Below, in pieces: positions 44,403-53,211 of a DNA stretch of 64,000 nt. The position numbers and the translations under genes are program-made. Origin of the DNA: Kitasatospora sp. NBC_00374. Its GTDB lineage: Bacteria > Actinomycetota > Actinomycetes > Streptomycetales > Streptomycetaceae. Within the stretch, counting starts at the first letter, position 1; the number at the start of each line of letters is the position of its first letter. The notes beneath the pieces are model-generated. The model saw only the letters and a program-made list of their open reading frames with translations. It was not told where the DNA came from and did no database searches. The DNA is taken from positions 7,795,001 through 7,859,000 of the forward strand of contig NZ_CP107964.1 in assembly GCF_041434935.1 (NCBI RefSeq), given 5' to 3'.

Positions 44403-46352
44403 ATGTCCGTACTGTTCTTCGACATCGGGGCGACCCTCGCGGACGCCGCCGTCGGACCTGACGGCTCGTTGGTGCTCCACCCGCTGCCCCGGGTGTTCGA
44501 GGTCCTCGACGCGTTCACGACGACCCGCAAGGGCATCATCTCCAACCCGGGGCCGGGGGAGGCGGCGAAGGACCGCGCGGCGGCCGCGCTCCGGGCCGCG
44601 TTCGAGGGCCGGTTCACCGACGAGAGCCGAATCCACTGGGGGCCGAAGACCGGTCGCGGGATCTTCGACGCCGCGGTCGCCTCGTCGGGGGTGCCGGCCG
44701 GCGACTGCGTCTTCGTCGGCGAGGACCCCGACGAACGCGGCCAGGCCCGCGAGAGCGGTATGCGCACCGCGCCCCACCCGGTCTTCACCCTCGCCGCCGT
44801 CGAGGGACGGGCCGTCCTGTGGATCAGGATCGGCCTACCGGCGGGCTGGGGGCCGGTCACGCTGGACGAGGTGGCGAACGCCACCGAGGTCGTCCCGGTC
44901 CACGTCCCGTCCGAGCTGCTGGTGCTCGCCATGGCGACCGAGCGGGGCGTGGCCGTGCTCGAACAGGCCGCCTTCACCGTCGACCGGCGAGGTCCGGTGG
45001 AGGAGACCTCGGCCTTCCTGCTGCGCGACGACCGCCCGGTCCAGGCCCCGCGGGCGCTCGCGGAAGCCTCCGCCGCGCAGCGGCGGGCGGCCGAGGCCGA
45101 TCTGCGCGCCGCCGCCGCGTTCGCCTTCGCCGCCGACCGGCTCGACGGCTCGGCCGCAGCCGCCGACGAGGCACCGCCGGTCGTCTCGCTCGGTACGGCG
45201 CCGGGCGGTGTCTACCTCGCCGTCCGCGCCGGCGCCCCGGTCGAGGAGCTGCACCTGCCCGGGACCAGGCCCGGGCACCTCGAACGGCTGCTCCCCGACC
45301 CGGCGCTGCTCTCGCGCCCGGGTGAGCCGCACGCCGCGGGACTGCTCGGGGACGGCTTCGCCGCCCTCGGGGCGCCTTCGCCGGAGACCGTCGCCGCGGT
45401 GCGGTCGACCGTCACCCCGGAGGCGATCCGCGGGCATGTCGCCCGCCTGTCCGGGGCTCGGCCGCTGGTCGACGGGGAGCCGTTGACGGTCCGTAGCCGG
45501 GACGTGTCGAGCGAGCAGAACCCGCTCGTCGTCGACGCGCTGGCCCGGCGCTTCCAGGACCTCGGCCTCGAGGTCAGGCGCCACTCGTTCAGCTGGCGGG
45601 GGCGGCGGCTGTTCAACGTGGAGGCCGAGCACCGGGTGGCGGGCGCGGACTCGGTGGTGCTGGTCACCGCGCACCTCGATTCGACCGCCGCCGAGGGCGA
45701 GTTCTTCGACGGGGCCGGCCGGCCGCGCCCGTACGATCCGGCGGCCGACCCGGCGCCCGGCGCCGACGACGACGGCAGTGGGGTCGCGGCGGTGCTGGCC
45801 ACGGCCGAGTGCCTGCACGCGCTGGTCGCCGCCGGCCGGGTGCCGGCCAGCTCGCTGCGGTTCGTGCTGTTCAACGCGGAGGAACAGGGGCTGGTGGGCA
45901 GCAAGTTCTACGCCCGGGCGGCCGCCGCGGCGGGGGACGGCATCGCCGCCGTGCTGCAGATGGACATGATCGCGGGCTTCCAGGGCGGCACCCGCACGGT
46001 GGAGATCCACGCGGGGTCCGCCGTGCCCGGGCCGGCCGAGGAGGCCTCTCACGCGCTCGGGGGCATCCTCGGCACGGCCGTCGCGGCGGTGGAGCCCGGC
46101 CTGGTCGTCCAGCAGCTCACCGGGGACGAGGACCCGGCGGCGGGCCGCAGCGACCACGCGAGCTTCCACGAGCGCGGCTGGGCGGCCGTCGCGGTCTCCG
46201 AGAACTTCTTCGACGACACCGCCCCGGCGACCGGCACCCGGCAGTACCACCGGCCCGGTGACACCCTCACCGACCGGGACCACAGCACGGAGTACGCGAC
46301 GTCCATCGCCCGCACCGTCGCGGCAGCCGCTCTGACTCTCGCGGGCCTCTGA
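44403..46352 (+). CDS. HAD-like domain fused to an M28 aminopeptidase, no signal peptide
   Basis: A 649-residue protein. Residues 1 to about 150 look like a HAD hydrolase (FFDIGATL, with the first motif DxG instead of DxD, and VFVGEDPDERGQARESGM as the late HAD motif). A middle segment is unassigned. From about 380 an M28 peptidase domain has TAHLDS (His about 424), DDDGSGV, NAEEQGL, QMDMIAG and SDHASF, so the zinc ligands are present. There is no signal peptide. ATG 44403 has GGAGG 7 nt upstream. It is 45 bp before the M36 gene and is probably in the same operon. Confidence 0.85.
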   Translation: MSVLFFDIGATLADAAVGPDGSLVLHPLPRVFEVLDAFTTTRKGIISNPGPGEAAKDRAAAALRAAFEGRFTDESRIHWGPKTGRGIFDAAVASSGVPAGDCVFVGEDPDERGQARESGMRTAPHPVFTLAAVEGRAVLWIRIGLPAGWGPVTLDEVANATEVVPVHVPSELLVLAMATERGVAVLEQAAFTVDRRGPVEETSAFLLRDDRPVQAPRALAEASAAQRRAAEADLRAAAAFAFAADRLDGSAAAADEAPPVVSLGTAPGGVYLAVRAGAPVEELHLPGTRPGHLERLLPDPALLSRPGEPHAAGLLGDGFAALGAPSPETVAAVRSTVTPEAIRGHVARLSGARPLVDGEPLTVRSRDVSSEQNPLVVDALARRFQDLGLEVRRHSFSWRGRRLFNVEAEHRVAGADSVVLVTAHLDSTAAEGEFFDGAGRPRPYDPAADPAPGADDDGSGVAAVLATAECLHALVAAGRVPASSLRFVLFNAEEQGLVGSKFYARAAAAAGDGIAAVLQMDMIAGFQGGTRTVEIHAGSAVPGPAEEASHALGGILGTAVAAVEPGLVVQQLTGDEDPAAGRSDHASFHERGWAAVAVSENFFDDTAPATGTRQYHRPGDTLTDRDHSTEYATSIARTVAAAALTLAGL

Positions 46353-46397
46353 GGCGCCACCACCGGCCTTGGAGCCGTCACCACCGAGGACCACGCC

Positions 46398-48383
46398 ATG
46401 ACCGACATGATCGACAAGCGGGACAAGGGCTACGACCGGTTCGCCGGCGACGTTGCCGAGCCCGGCAAGGTCAACCGTTTCACCGGGCACCTGAACGAGC
46501 TGAGGGTGTCCGGCGCGCCGAGCATCGCCGGCCTAGCCCCGGACGGCGGGGAGGACGTACCCGACGCCGTCTACATCGCCCACGCCAAGGCGTACGTCGC
46601 CTCGGCCGCCGGGGCGATGGGCTTCGCGGCCGACGAACCCGCCGAGTTCGAGGCCGACCCGAGCCTGACCACGACGAGCGAGGGCATGCGCGTCGTGAGC
46701 CTGCAGCAGGTGCTGAACGGCATCGAGGTCTGGGGGATGTCCCCGAAGGTCTGGCTGCACCGGGACGGCACGGTGGACCGGGTCGTCGGCGACACCGCCA
46801 GTGTGCCGGCCGACCTCCCGGCGAGTCCGGTGGTCCCGGCCGAATCCGCCCTGCGGGTGGCGGCGGCCAAGGCCGCCGAGGCACGGACCCTGCACACGGC
46901 GTTCGGCGACGACGAACTGCCCGGCCTCGACGTCTCGGCCGGTTTCGCGCGGGTGTCGTACCAGCCGAGCAGCGACCAGCCGATGACCTTCAGCAAGGGG
47001 GCGTTCGAGGAGGCCGTCCCGGCCCGGCTGGTCTACCTCAACATGGGGGAGGAGATCCGCCTCTGCTGGCTGTTCACCTTCTCCCGGGAGAACTTCGTCG
47101 CGCAGTACCGGGCCTTCGTCGAGGCGGACGGGCGGACGAAGGACCCGGACGCCCCGGAGATCCTCTACTTCTACGACACGGTGCGCCACGCCGTCGCGGG
47201 CCGGGTGTTCCGGCGCAATCCGGCCGAGAGCGGCTACGACCTCGCCGACTTCCCGCTGCCGTCGGCCGACTACCCGACGACGGTGCCGTCGACCGGGCTG
47301 CCCACCGGATTCCCGCTGCCCTGGCTGGACTTCGTGAACGGGACGGTGTCGACCGTCGGCAACAACGTGGCGGCCGTCAACGCGCGGGACCGCAAGCCGT
47401 TCGAGATCCCCCTCGACGTCACGGGCAGCGGGGTGTTCAGCCCGGCGGAGAACACCCCCGAGCAGTTCGTCACCAACATCTTCTTCTTCTGCAACTACAT
47501 GCACGACTTCTTCATGATGCTCGGATTCACCGAGGAGCACGGGAACTTCCAGACCAAGAACGTCACCGGCAAGGGCAGGGGAGCCGACCCGGTCCTCGCC
47601 TTCGCCCACCCGGGTGCGGTGACCGGCACGGCCAACATGGCGACCCGGGCCGACGGCCAGGCCGCCGTGATGAACATGGGGATGGTCACCGGCACCGGCA
47701 ACCACACGGCCAACGACGCGGACGTGGTCTTCCACGAGTTCACCCACGGCGTCACCAACCGGCTGGTCGGCGGGCTGTTCGACGCGGACGCCCTCAACGA
47801 GGACCAGTCCGTCGCGATGGGCGAGGGCTGGGGCGACTACTTCGCCCTGACCACCCGGAACTTCTCCCAGCCCGAGGAGCGGACCGTCACCGGCAGCTGG
47901 GTGGTCAAGCGGCCCGGCGGCATCCGGCAGCGGCCGTACGACACGCGGTACCCCGGCACGTTCGGGGACATCGGCAAGGGCCCGGGCGAGGTCGCGGGCG
48001 CCGGCAACGCCGACCTGAGCTACCAGGAGGTCCACGACGTCGGCGAGATCTGGTGCGCGACCCTGATGGAGCTGACCCGCAAGGTCTGCGCCGCGCTCGA
48101 CGACAAGCAGCGGGGCTACCGGGTCAGCTGGCAGGCGGTCGTCGACGGCCTGAAGCTGACGCCGAAGAACCCGTCCTTCCTGGTGGCCCGGGACGCGATC
48201 CTGCGCGCCCTGCGGGCACTGCGGGGAGGGACGCTGACCCCGGCGGAGTACACCGCGGTCCGGCTCGCGGCCTGGGAGGCGTTCGCGAGGTTCGGGATGG
48301 GCTTCGACGCGTTCTCCCCGAACGCGTCCTTCGTCGGCTGCCACGGCGGCACGGCCATGCCGCCGGCCGGGTCGGAGGACTGA
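46398..48383 (+). CDS. M36 fungalysin-type metalloprotease
   Basis: A 661-residue peptidase. The zinc motif HEFTH is at 446-450, followed by GEGWGDYFA. The upstream part looks like an FTP-type propeptide. No signal peptide is visible (MTDMIDKRDKGYDRF), which is unusual for a family that is normally secreted. It follows the HAD-M28 gene. Confidence 0.88.
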   Translation: MTDMIDKRDKGYDRFAGDVAEPGKVNRFTGHLNELRVSGAPSIAGLAPDGGEDVPDAVYIAHAKAYVASAAGAMGFAADEPAEFEADPSLTTTSEGMRVVSLQQVLNGIEVWGMSPKVWLHRDGTVDRVVGDTASVPADLPASPVVPAESALRVAAAKAAEARTLHTAFGDDELPGLDVSAGFARVSYQPSSDQPMTFSKGAFEEAVPARLVYLNMGEEIRLCWLFTFSRENFVAQYRAFVEADGRTKDPDAPEILYFYDTVRHAVAGRVFRRNPAESGYDLADFPLPSADYPTTVPSTGLPTGFPLPWLDFVNGTVSTVGNNVAAVNARDRKPFEIPLDVTGSGVFSPAENTPEQFVTNIFFFCNYMHDFFMMLGFTEEHGNFQTKNVTGKGRGADPVLAFAHPGAVTGTANMATRADGQAAVMNMGMVTGTGNHTANDADVVFHEFTHGVTNRLVGGLFDADALNEDQSVAMGEGWGDYFALTTRNFSQPEERTVTGSWVVKRPGGIRQRPYDTRYPGTFGDIGKGPGEVAGAGNADLSYQEVHDVGEIWCATLMELTRKVCAALDDKQRGYRVSWQAVVDGLKLTPKNPSFLVARDAILRALRALRGGTLTPAEYTAVRLAAWEAFARFGMGFDAFSPNASFVGCHGGTAMPPAGSED

Positions 48384-48390
48384 CCGGGCG

Positions 48391-48425
48391 GGCCACCCGG
48401 CCGGGACAGCCGGCCGGGTGGCCCG
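48391..48425 (+). terminator. Hairpin after the M36 gene
   Basis: A perfect 15-bp stem (GGGCCACCCGGCCGG) with the loop GACAG, 8 bp after the protease stop. Confidence 0.75.
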
Positions 48426-48451
48426 GCCGTCGGGGCTCAGTCCGTCAGGGC

Positions 48452-48865
48452 TCAGTCGGTCAGGGTGATCCGGATGCCGATCGTGCCGCGCTCGCCGCGC
48501 CGCAGCCGGCTGCCCAGCAGGGTCACCACCCCGAGCAGGCCGTACTTCTGCCGCAGCAGCGTGCGGTAGGCCGCCGTCCGCTCGGGCGGGCAGATCTCCG
48601 CCACGGCCGGGTGGTTCTCACCGGTCGGGTTGCCGCGGGCGTCGCACGGACCGACCAGCACGTCGGCGCGGTTGCGGATCCGCCGCACCTTCCAGGACTC
48701 GGCGGCCGTCCAGATCCCCAGCGCGTCGCCGTCCCGGACCACCCAGACCGGGGTCGGCACCGCGGTGCCGTCCTTGCGGAAGGTGGTGACCAGCAGGTAG
48801 CTCCCGGTGGCGAGTCGGACGAGGCGTTCCAGCCGGTCGTTCGGTGTGGCATCCATGGCGCGCAT
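48452..48865 (-). CDS. PPOX-class F420-dependent oxidoreductase
   Basis: A 137-residue split-barrel flavin/F420-binding protein. It has YLLVTTFRKDGTAVPTPVWVVRDGDALGIWT, then KVRRIRNRADVLVGPCDARGNP. The family uses F420 or FMN and reduces small substrates. The start could be 48865 (MRAMDATP) or 48856 (MDATP); neither has a strong ribosome binding site. Confidence 0.82.
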   Translation of the reverse strand: MRAMDATPNDRLERLVRLATGSYLLVTTFRKDGTAVPTPVWVVRDGDALGIWTAAESWKVRRIRNRADVLVGPCDARGNPTGENHPAVAEICPPERTAAYRTLLRQKYGLLGVVTLLGSRLRRGERGTIGIRITLTD

Positions 48866-48892
48866 TCTAGGCGCGTCGGGCACGCGGTCCGG

Positions 48893-50137
48893 CTACAGGG
48901 CCGATTCGGCGAGGTGGTCGGCGCTGCCGCCGCTCCACTCGACGAGGAAGAGGCTCGCGTCGTCCGTCGTGGTCCCGCCCCGCTCCCGCATCAGGGTGTG
49001 GGAGAGGCCCCGCACCATCTCCTGGACCCCTCGACTGGCAGGCCCGACCCGCTCGATGGTGGCGATCAGGCGTTCCTCGCCGAACTGCTCCCCGCCGGCG
49101 GTGTGCTCCTCGACGAGGCCGTCGGTGTAGAAGAGCAGTCGGTCACCGCGCCGGAGCTGGCACGTGTCGACCTGCGGGGTGGCCCCGCCGAAGCCGACGG
49201 GAAGGGTTCCGGGACTGTCCAGGGCCTCGACGACCTGGTGGTCCCGGATCAGCAGCGGCGCCGGGTGGCCGGCGTTGACCCACTGCAGCAGGCCGGTTCC
49301 GATGTCCAGGCGCATCATCTGGGCCGTGACGAACTGGTCGGGGCCGAACTGCTCGTCCACGGCGGCATCCATGAACGCGTACAGCTCGGCGAGCCCGACA
49401 TCGGCGCGTCTGGCATGCCGGTAGGCGCCCACCGCGACGGTCGCCAGGACGGCGGCGTTCAATCCGTGGCCCATCGCGTCGATCATCGCCAGATGCAGGA
49501 TGTCGTCGTTGAGGGCGTAGTCCAGACTGTCCCCGGCGACGGTGTAGGCGGGCTCCAGGATTCCGGCGACCGTGACCTGAGGCGTGTTCATCGACAGCGG
49601 GGGCAGCAGGGACCACTGGATCTCGGCAGCCACGCTCATCGGCTCGCGACGCCGCGCCTGGAAGAACCGGTCCGTATAGCCGTTCTTGGTGACCAGCATG
49701 TCGGCGACCAGACCCGCGAGACGTCTGAGCAGCCGACGGTCGTCGTCATCGATGCTGTCGAGGGTGACGGCCAGGACCCCGACCTCGTCACTGCCGTCCA
49801 GCAGTGGCAGGAACATCCGGGTGCCGTCGGCCGCCGGGTGCTCCGACGGGGCAGCGCGCAGGAACACCGCGCCGGCCGGGGAGTCGTCGATGGGCACCGG
49901 ATCACCGACGAAGAGCCCCCGCCCCGGGAGCGGGACCAGCATGAGCTGGCCGTAGTCCTGCAGGAGGATCGAGACGTCCCTGCCGCCTATCGCCCGCACC
50001 TCCTCCGCCACCAACGGAGCGATGAGCTGGGGCGGCATCTCGTGAGCCCGGTCGAGCAGCTGCCCCAGCAGTCGCTCACCGAACCCCTCGGTCCGGTCCA
50101 CCGCGGCCTCGCGGTGCTCCCGCGCGAATTCCGCCAT
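48893..50137 (-). CDS. SpoIIE-type PP2C phosphatase with GAF-like domain
   Basis: A 414-residue regulator. An N-terminal GAF-like sensor (about 60-180) precedes the SpoIIE/PP2C domain with AEIQWSLLPPL, DYALNDDILHLAMIDAMGHG and FYTDGLVEEH. The usual GGDWYD motif is replaced by AGDSLDYAL, so metal coordination may be altered. Its partner is probably an anti-anti-sigma factor elsewhere. The ATG at 50137 has GAGG upstream. Confidence 0.82.
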   Translation of the reverse strand: MAEFAREHREAAVDRTEGFGERLLGQLLDRAHEMPPQLIAPLVAEEVRAIGGRDVSILLQDYGQLMLVPLPGRGLFVGDPVPIDDSPAGAVFLRAAPSEHPAADGTRMFLPLLDGSDEVGVLAVTLDSIDDDDRRLLRRLAGLVADMLVTKNGYTDRFFQARRREPMSVAAEIQWSLLPPLSMNTPQVTVAGILEPAYTVAGDSLDYALNDDILHLAMIDAMGHGLNAAVLATVAVGAYRHARRADVGLAELYAFMDAAVDEQFGPDQFVTAQMMRLDIGTGLLQWVNAGHPAPLLIRDHQVVEALDSPGTLPVGFGGATPQVDTCQLRRGDRLLFYTDGLVEEHTAGGEQFGEERLIATIERVGPASRGVQEMVRGLSHTLMRERGGTTTDDASLFLVEWSGGSADHLAESAL

Positions 50138-50485
50138 GGGTACCTCGGTTCTGCGCAGCACTTCGGCAGGCCGGCTTCCCCGGCCTGCGTTCACCTGGAT
50201 CCACGAGCGTTTCGCCGGCGTGTTCTCTGTTCAGCATCGCATCGCCGTCTGCACCGCGACACCTGGACCGGGGGCTGCTCGACCGCACGACCCCTGTCTC
50301 CGGCCCCCCCGGAACGGTGGCGGTCGGCCCATGCGGCGGTCCGCCACCGGCCGAGATTGAATTCTGCGAGCCCGGATTACCGTTCCGGGAATGTGCGGAG
50401 GAATTTCCGGAATGCGCACTTTGTGGAGTACGCTGGAATTTGCCGGGATAGCTCACCGGTAAGGGCGATCGCGAGGAGGTAAAAC
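50138..50485. other. Intergenic region with AT-richer promoter-like DNA
   Basis: About 350 bp between divergent genes. The part near 50350-50480 is AT-rich for this genome, with TTCCGG-type half repeats around 50380-50420, and it ends in a strong GAGGAGGT ribosome binding site at 50473-50480. Confidence 0.4.
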
Positions 50486-50566
50486 GTGCAGATCAATGAG
50501 GCAGGAGCCCTGACGCTGCGACTCGTGATCGAAGAATTCTTCCCCGCCTCCTCGGCGGGAGGGTGA
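50486..50566 (+). CDS. Possible 26-residue upstream peptide
   Basis: A GTG at 50486 has a near-perfect GAGGAGGT 5 nt before it. The short frame (start VQINEAGALTLRLVIEEFF) ends with TGA at 50564-50566, which overlaps the GTG of the next gene (GTGA). It may be a leader peptide coupling translation of the next gene, or the true 5' end of that gene interrupted by a frameshift. No function is known. Confidence 0.4.
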   Translation: MQINEAGALTLRLVIEEFFPASSAGG

Positions 50567-50955
50567 TCGAGGTCATCCAGGGGTGGGGGCCGCAGGCTCG
50601 AATCCTGTTGTACCGGCCGGCGTTCACGCAGGTCGTAGGCCGTCTTCGCAGAGATGCGGAGGCGGCCTTGCTGGTGGTTCGCCGAGCGGCCGGGGAATAC
50701 CGTGGAAGCATGTCTGTCTACGTGAAACTTGCGCCTGAGGCCCGGTCGCCCGCCGAACCGTCCAGCGGGCCGCTGGACATGCAGTACGAGGACAAGCCCG
50801 TGAGCGTCACCTACGAGTACGACCTGCATCCGAGCGGGGCACTGCGGATCCTGCGCGTCTCGGAGAACGGTCCCCATGTCGTCGAGGGGTTCTTCGCGGC
50901 CGGGGCATGGCTTCAGGTCGCGGGCACCTACCGCCGGAGCGGTTCCGAGTACTGA
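50563..50955 (+). CDS. Small hypothetical protein
   Basis: A 130-residue frame, GTG start, ending GTYRRSGSEY. It has no recognised domain. The first part (VIEVIQGWGPQARILLY) is hydrophobic; the second (MSVYVKLAPEARSP from 50710) could itself start a shorter 81-residue protein. The overlap with the 26-codon frame supports the long form. It converges on the remnant at 50986. Confidence 0.5.
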   Translation: MIEVIQGWGPQARILLYRPAFTQVVGRLRRDAEAALLVVRRAAGEYRGSMSVYVKLAPEARSPAEPSSGPLDMQYEDKPVSVTYEYDLHPSGALRILRVSENGPHVVEGFFAAGAWLQVAGTYRRSGSEY

Positions 50956-50985
50956 TTGCGGCGTCCGGGCGGCGGCGGCCCGCGG

Positions 50986-51453
50986 TCAGCGGAAGCAGTA
51001 GGAGTCCGAGGAGGCGTCGCCGCCGTGCAGGTGGGTCTGGTGCACCCGCAGCCCCTGGAACTCCTCACCGTGCGGGAAGAAGCGCGGGTCGACCGCCAGC
51101 CCGCCGGCGGCCGGGTCGGCGTCGAGCTTGATCATCCAGGGGGCGATGCCGCCGGGGTGGAACTGGTCGTCCCACGCGTCGTAGAGCGAGTCGTGCGCGA
51201 GCGCGCTGTCGCAGGCGTTCCAGCTGAAGTGGTGGAGCTCGTCGCCGGGTTCGGGGAGTTCGGCGAGGTGCAGCACCCGGCCGTAGGTCGGGGGCCGCGG
51301 GTCGGTGTCGACGGTGATCAGGGCGTCCGGGCGGCGGGCCGAGCGGTCGAACCCGGCGACGTAGGCGAGCTTCTCGGGTGGGGGCGGCGACCGCGTCCGA
51401 GGGCGTCCGGTACAGCGAGGGTCGGTGTGTCCGTGGGCGGCGTGATCTGCCAT
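50986..51453 (-). pseudogene. Remnant of a selenium-binding protein (SBP56) gene with large internal deletion
   Basis: The 155-residue frame joins the two ends of an SBP56/methanethiol oxidase protein. The N-terminal part EKLAYVAGFDRSARRPDAL and DELHHFSWNACDSAL is followed directly by the C-terminal part SLYDAWDDQFHPGG and GLRVHQTHLHGGDASSDSY. About 300 central residues of the usual roughly 460 are gone. A 13-residue patch upstream (SLYRTPSDAVAAP) reads correctly only in the next frame, so two small indels exist near the start. The protein cannot be functional as SBP56. Confidence 0.75.
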
Positions 51454-51606
51454 GGCGGCTCCTCTGCCCGACCGCGCCGACTGGCTCGGCTGGGGACGGG
51501 AAGTGACCGGTCATCAGGAGATGACCGGTCCAGCAGCCTTCCACAGGGTCGTGGGCGCACGGCAGGCGCGCGGGGGCGGGCGCGCAGCGCGGCGCCCGCC
51601 GCGCCG

Positions 51607-52437
51607 TCAGAGTTCCTCGGCGGACGCCTTCCCGCGGCCGAGCAGGGGTGAGCTGCTCCCGTCGAGCAGGACTCGGGCGACCAGCTCGGGGTTGTCGCCC
51701 ATCGGGACGTGGCCGCAGTCGGCGAGCGGGACGAAGCGCGCGGTCGGCAGCAGTTGGCGGGCCCGGCGGCCCTGGGCGTAGGGCAGCAGGCGGTCCCGGC
51801 TGCCCCAGGCGATGGTCACCGGGACCTCGGCCGGGATGGCGGCGGGGAAGCGCGGGGCCTGCTCGGTGCGCCCGGCGACGAGGGTCTGCCGGAAGCCCGG
51901 CGCCTGCAGCAGGGCGCGGGTGTCGAGCAGGAGTTCCGCCGGGTCGAGCCGCTCGGGGCGGCCGTAGATCATGCCGAACATCAGCCTGCGGCCCTGCGGG
52001 TACTCCGCCAGCCTGGCCCGGACCGGCTCCGGGGTGCGGGCGGCGAACCGGTGCAGGTTCAGCACGCTGCGCGCGTACAGGAAGCCGGACCGGCGGTAGA
52101 AGCCGGCCGGGGAGAGCGCGGTCGCCGAGGAGGCGAGCCCGTGCCGGGCGGCGTGCAGCGTGAAGAGCCCGCCGAGTGAGTTTCCGGCCACGTGCGGGCG
52201 CTCGACGCCGATGGACGTCAGGAAGTCGCCGAGCACCCGCATCGCGCTGTCGATGGTGTACGGCATGCCGGCGGGCAGCGGCGGCGAGGCGCCGAAGCCG
52301 GGAAGGTCGACGGCGATCACCTCCCGCTCCCGGGCGAGCAGGTCCAGGACGGGCTTCCAGCCCTGCCAGCGGTGCCCGATGCCGTGCAGCAGAAGCAGTG
52401 GTGGGCCGTCGCCCCGGCGCTCGTGTACAAGGTCCAT
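51607..52437 (-). CDS. Alpha/beta hydrolase downstream of lstF
   Basis: A 276-residue alpha/beta hydrolase. The oxyanion HGIGHRWQGW, nucleophile elbow GNSLGG, acid WGSRDRLLP and His CGHVPMG are in place. It starts 21 nt after lstF on the same strand and may be cotranscribed with the lst operon. It could be an OleB-like enzyme, a beta-lactone hydrolase for self-protection, or unrelated. OleB would convert a beta-lactone to an olefin, which would work against lipstatin-type products. No ribosome binding site is evident. Confidence 0.8.
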   Translation of the reverse strand: MDLVHERRGDGPPLLLLHGIGHRWQGWKPVLDLLAREREVIAVDLPGFGASPPLPAGMPYTIDSAMRVLGDFLTSIGVERPHVAGNSLGGLFTLHAARHGLASSATALSPAGFYRRSGFLYARSVLNLHRFAARTPEPVRARLAEYPQGRRLMFGMIYGRPERLDPAELLLDTRALLQAPGFRQTLVAGRTEQAPRFPAAIPAEVPVTIAWGSRDRLLPYAQGRRARQLLPTARFVPLADCGHVPMGDNPELVARVLLDGSSSPLLGRGKASAEEL

Positions 52438-52458
52438 GACGACGAGCGTAGGCCGAAG

Positions 52459-53211
52459 TTACTCGCCAGTCACTCCCTTGTGAGAACTTTCGTCAATAGT
52501 CCGGAACCCGCCCTCGCCCGGCCCTGCCGGACCGCCCCGCAGCGCCGCCACCAGCTCGGGCACGAACGGCGCCGTGACCCCGAGGTCGGTGGCCCGCGGG
52601 TAGGCCGGATGCGCGGCGTACGAGGGCAGCTCGCGCAGCGCCCGCAGGCCGAAGTAGCCCGGGGGGCCGGGCTCCCGCGGGGCCGGCGGCGCCGGGTCGC
52701 GCCCGGCCGCCACGTCCGCCAGCGAGCGCTGGAACAGCCGGTGGCAGGCCTGGACGCCGCGCAGCAGTACCTGGTGGTACCGCGCCTCGGCGGCGACGGG
52801 GAAGGTCAGTTCGGCGAGCACCCGGCCGGTGTCCACGCCCGCGTCGACCTCGTGCAGCGTCGCGCCGTACTCCCGGTCGCCCCGCAGCAGCGCGAACGCC
52901 ACCGCCGCCGAGGGCAGGCCGCGGTGCTGCGGCAGCAGGCCGTTGTGGATGTTGTAGATCCGCAGCCCCCGGGAGAGCAGCGGCGCGCGGAAGATCATCC
53001 GGTTGTTGACCGACCAGACCACGCCGTCGCCGCACCGGGCGAGCAGCTGCTCGGCCACCGCGTTGACGTCCGCGGTGGTCAGGTGCGCGGTGGCCGCGTC
53101 GCCCGGGTCGTCCGCGGGGTCGTCCGAGACCACCAGGTCGACCCGGTGGCCGGTGTCGAGGGCGTGGGTGACGGCCCGCCGGAGCAGGGCGCCGCGACCG
53201 ACGAAGATCAC
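52459..53211 (-). CDS. lstF: Formyltransferase, LstF-like
   Basis: A 250-residue formyltransferase. The motif NIHNGLLPQHRG holds the Asn and His of the 10-formyl-THF site, and LHEVDAGVDTGRV the Asp. In lipstatin it formylates the amino-acid moiety. The GTG at 53211 overlaps the lstE stop (GTGA), indicating coupling. Similar enzymes act on tRNA or sugar nucleotides, but the position decides. Confidence 0.88.
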   Translation of the reverse strand: MIFVGRGALLRRAVTHALDTGHRVDLVVSDDPADDPGDAATAHLTTADVNAVAEQLLARCGDGVVWSVNNRMIFRAPLLSRGLRIYNIHNGLLPQHRGLPSAAVAFALLRGDREYGATLHEVDAGVDTGRVLAELTFPVAAEARYHQVLLRGVQACHRLFQRSLADVAAGRDPAPPAPREPGPPGYFGLRALRELPSYAAHPAYPRATDLGVTAPFVPELVAALRGGPAGPGEGGFRTIDESSHKGVTGE

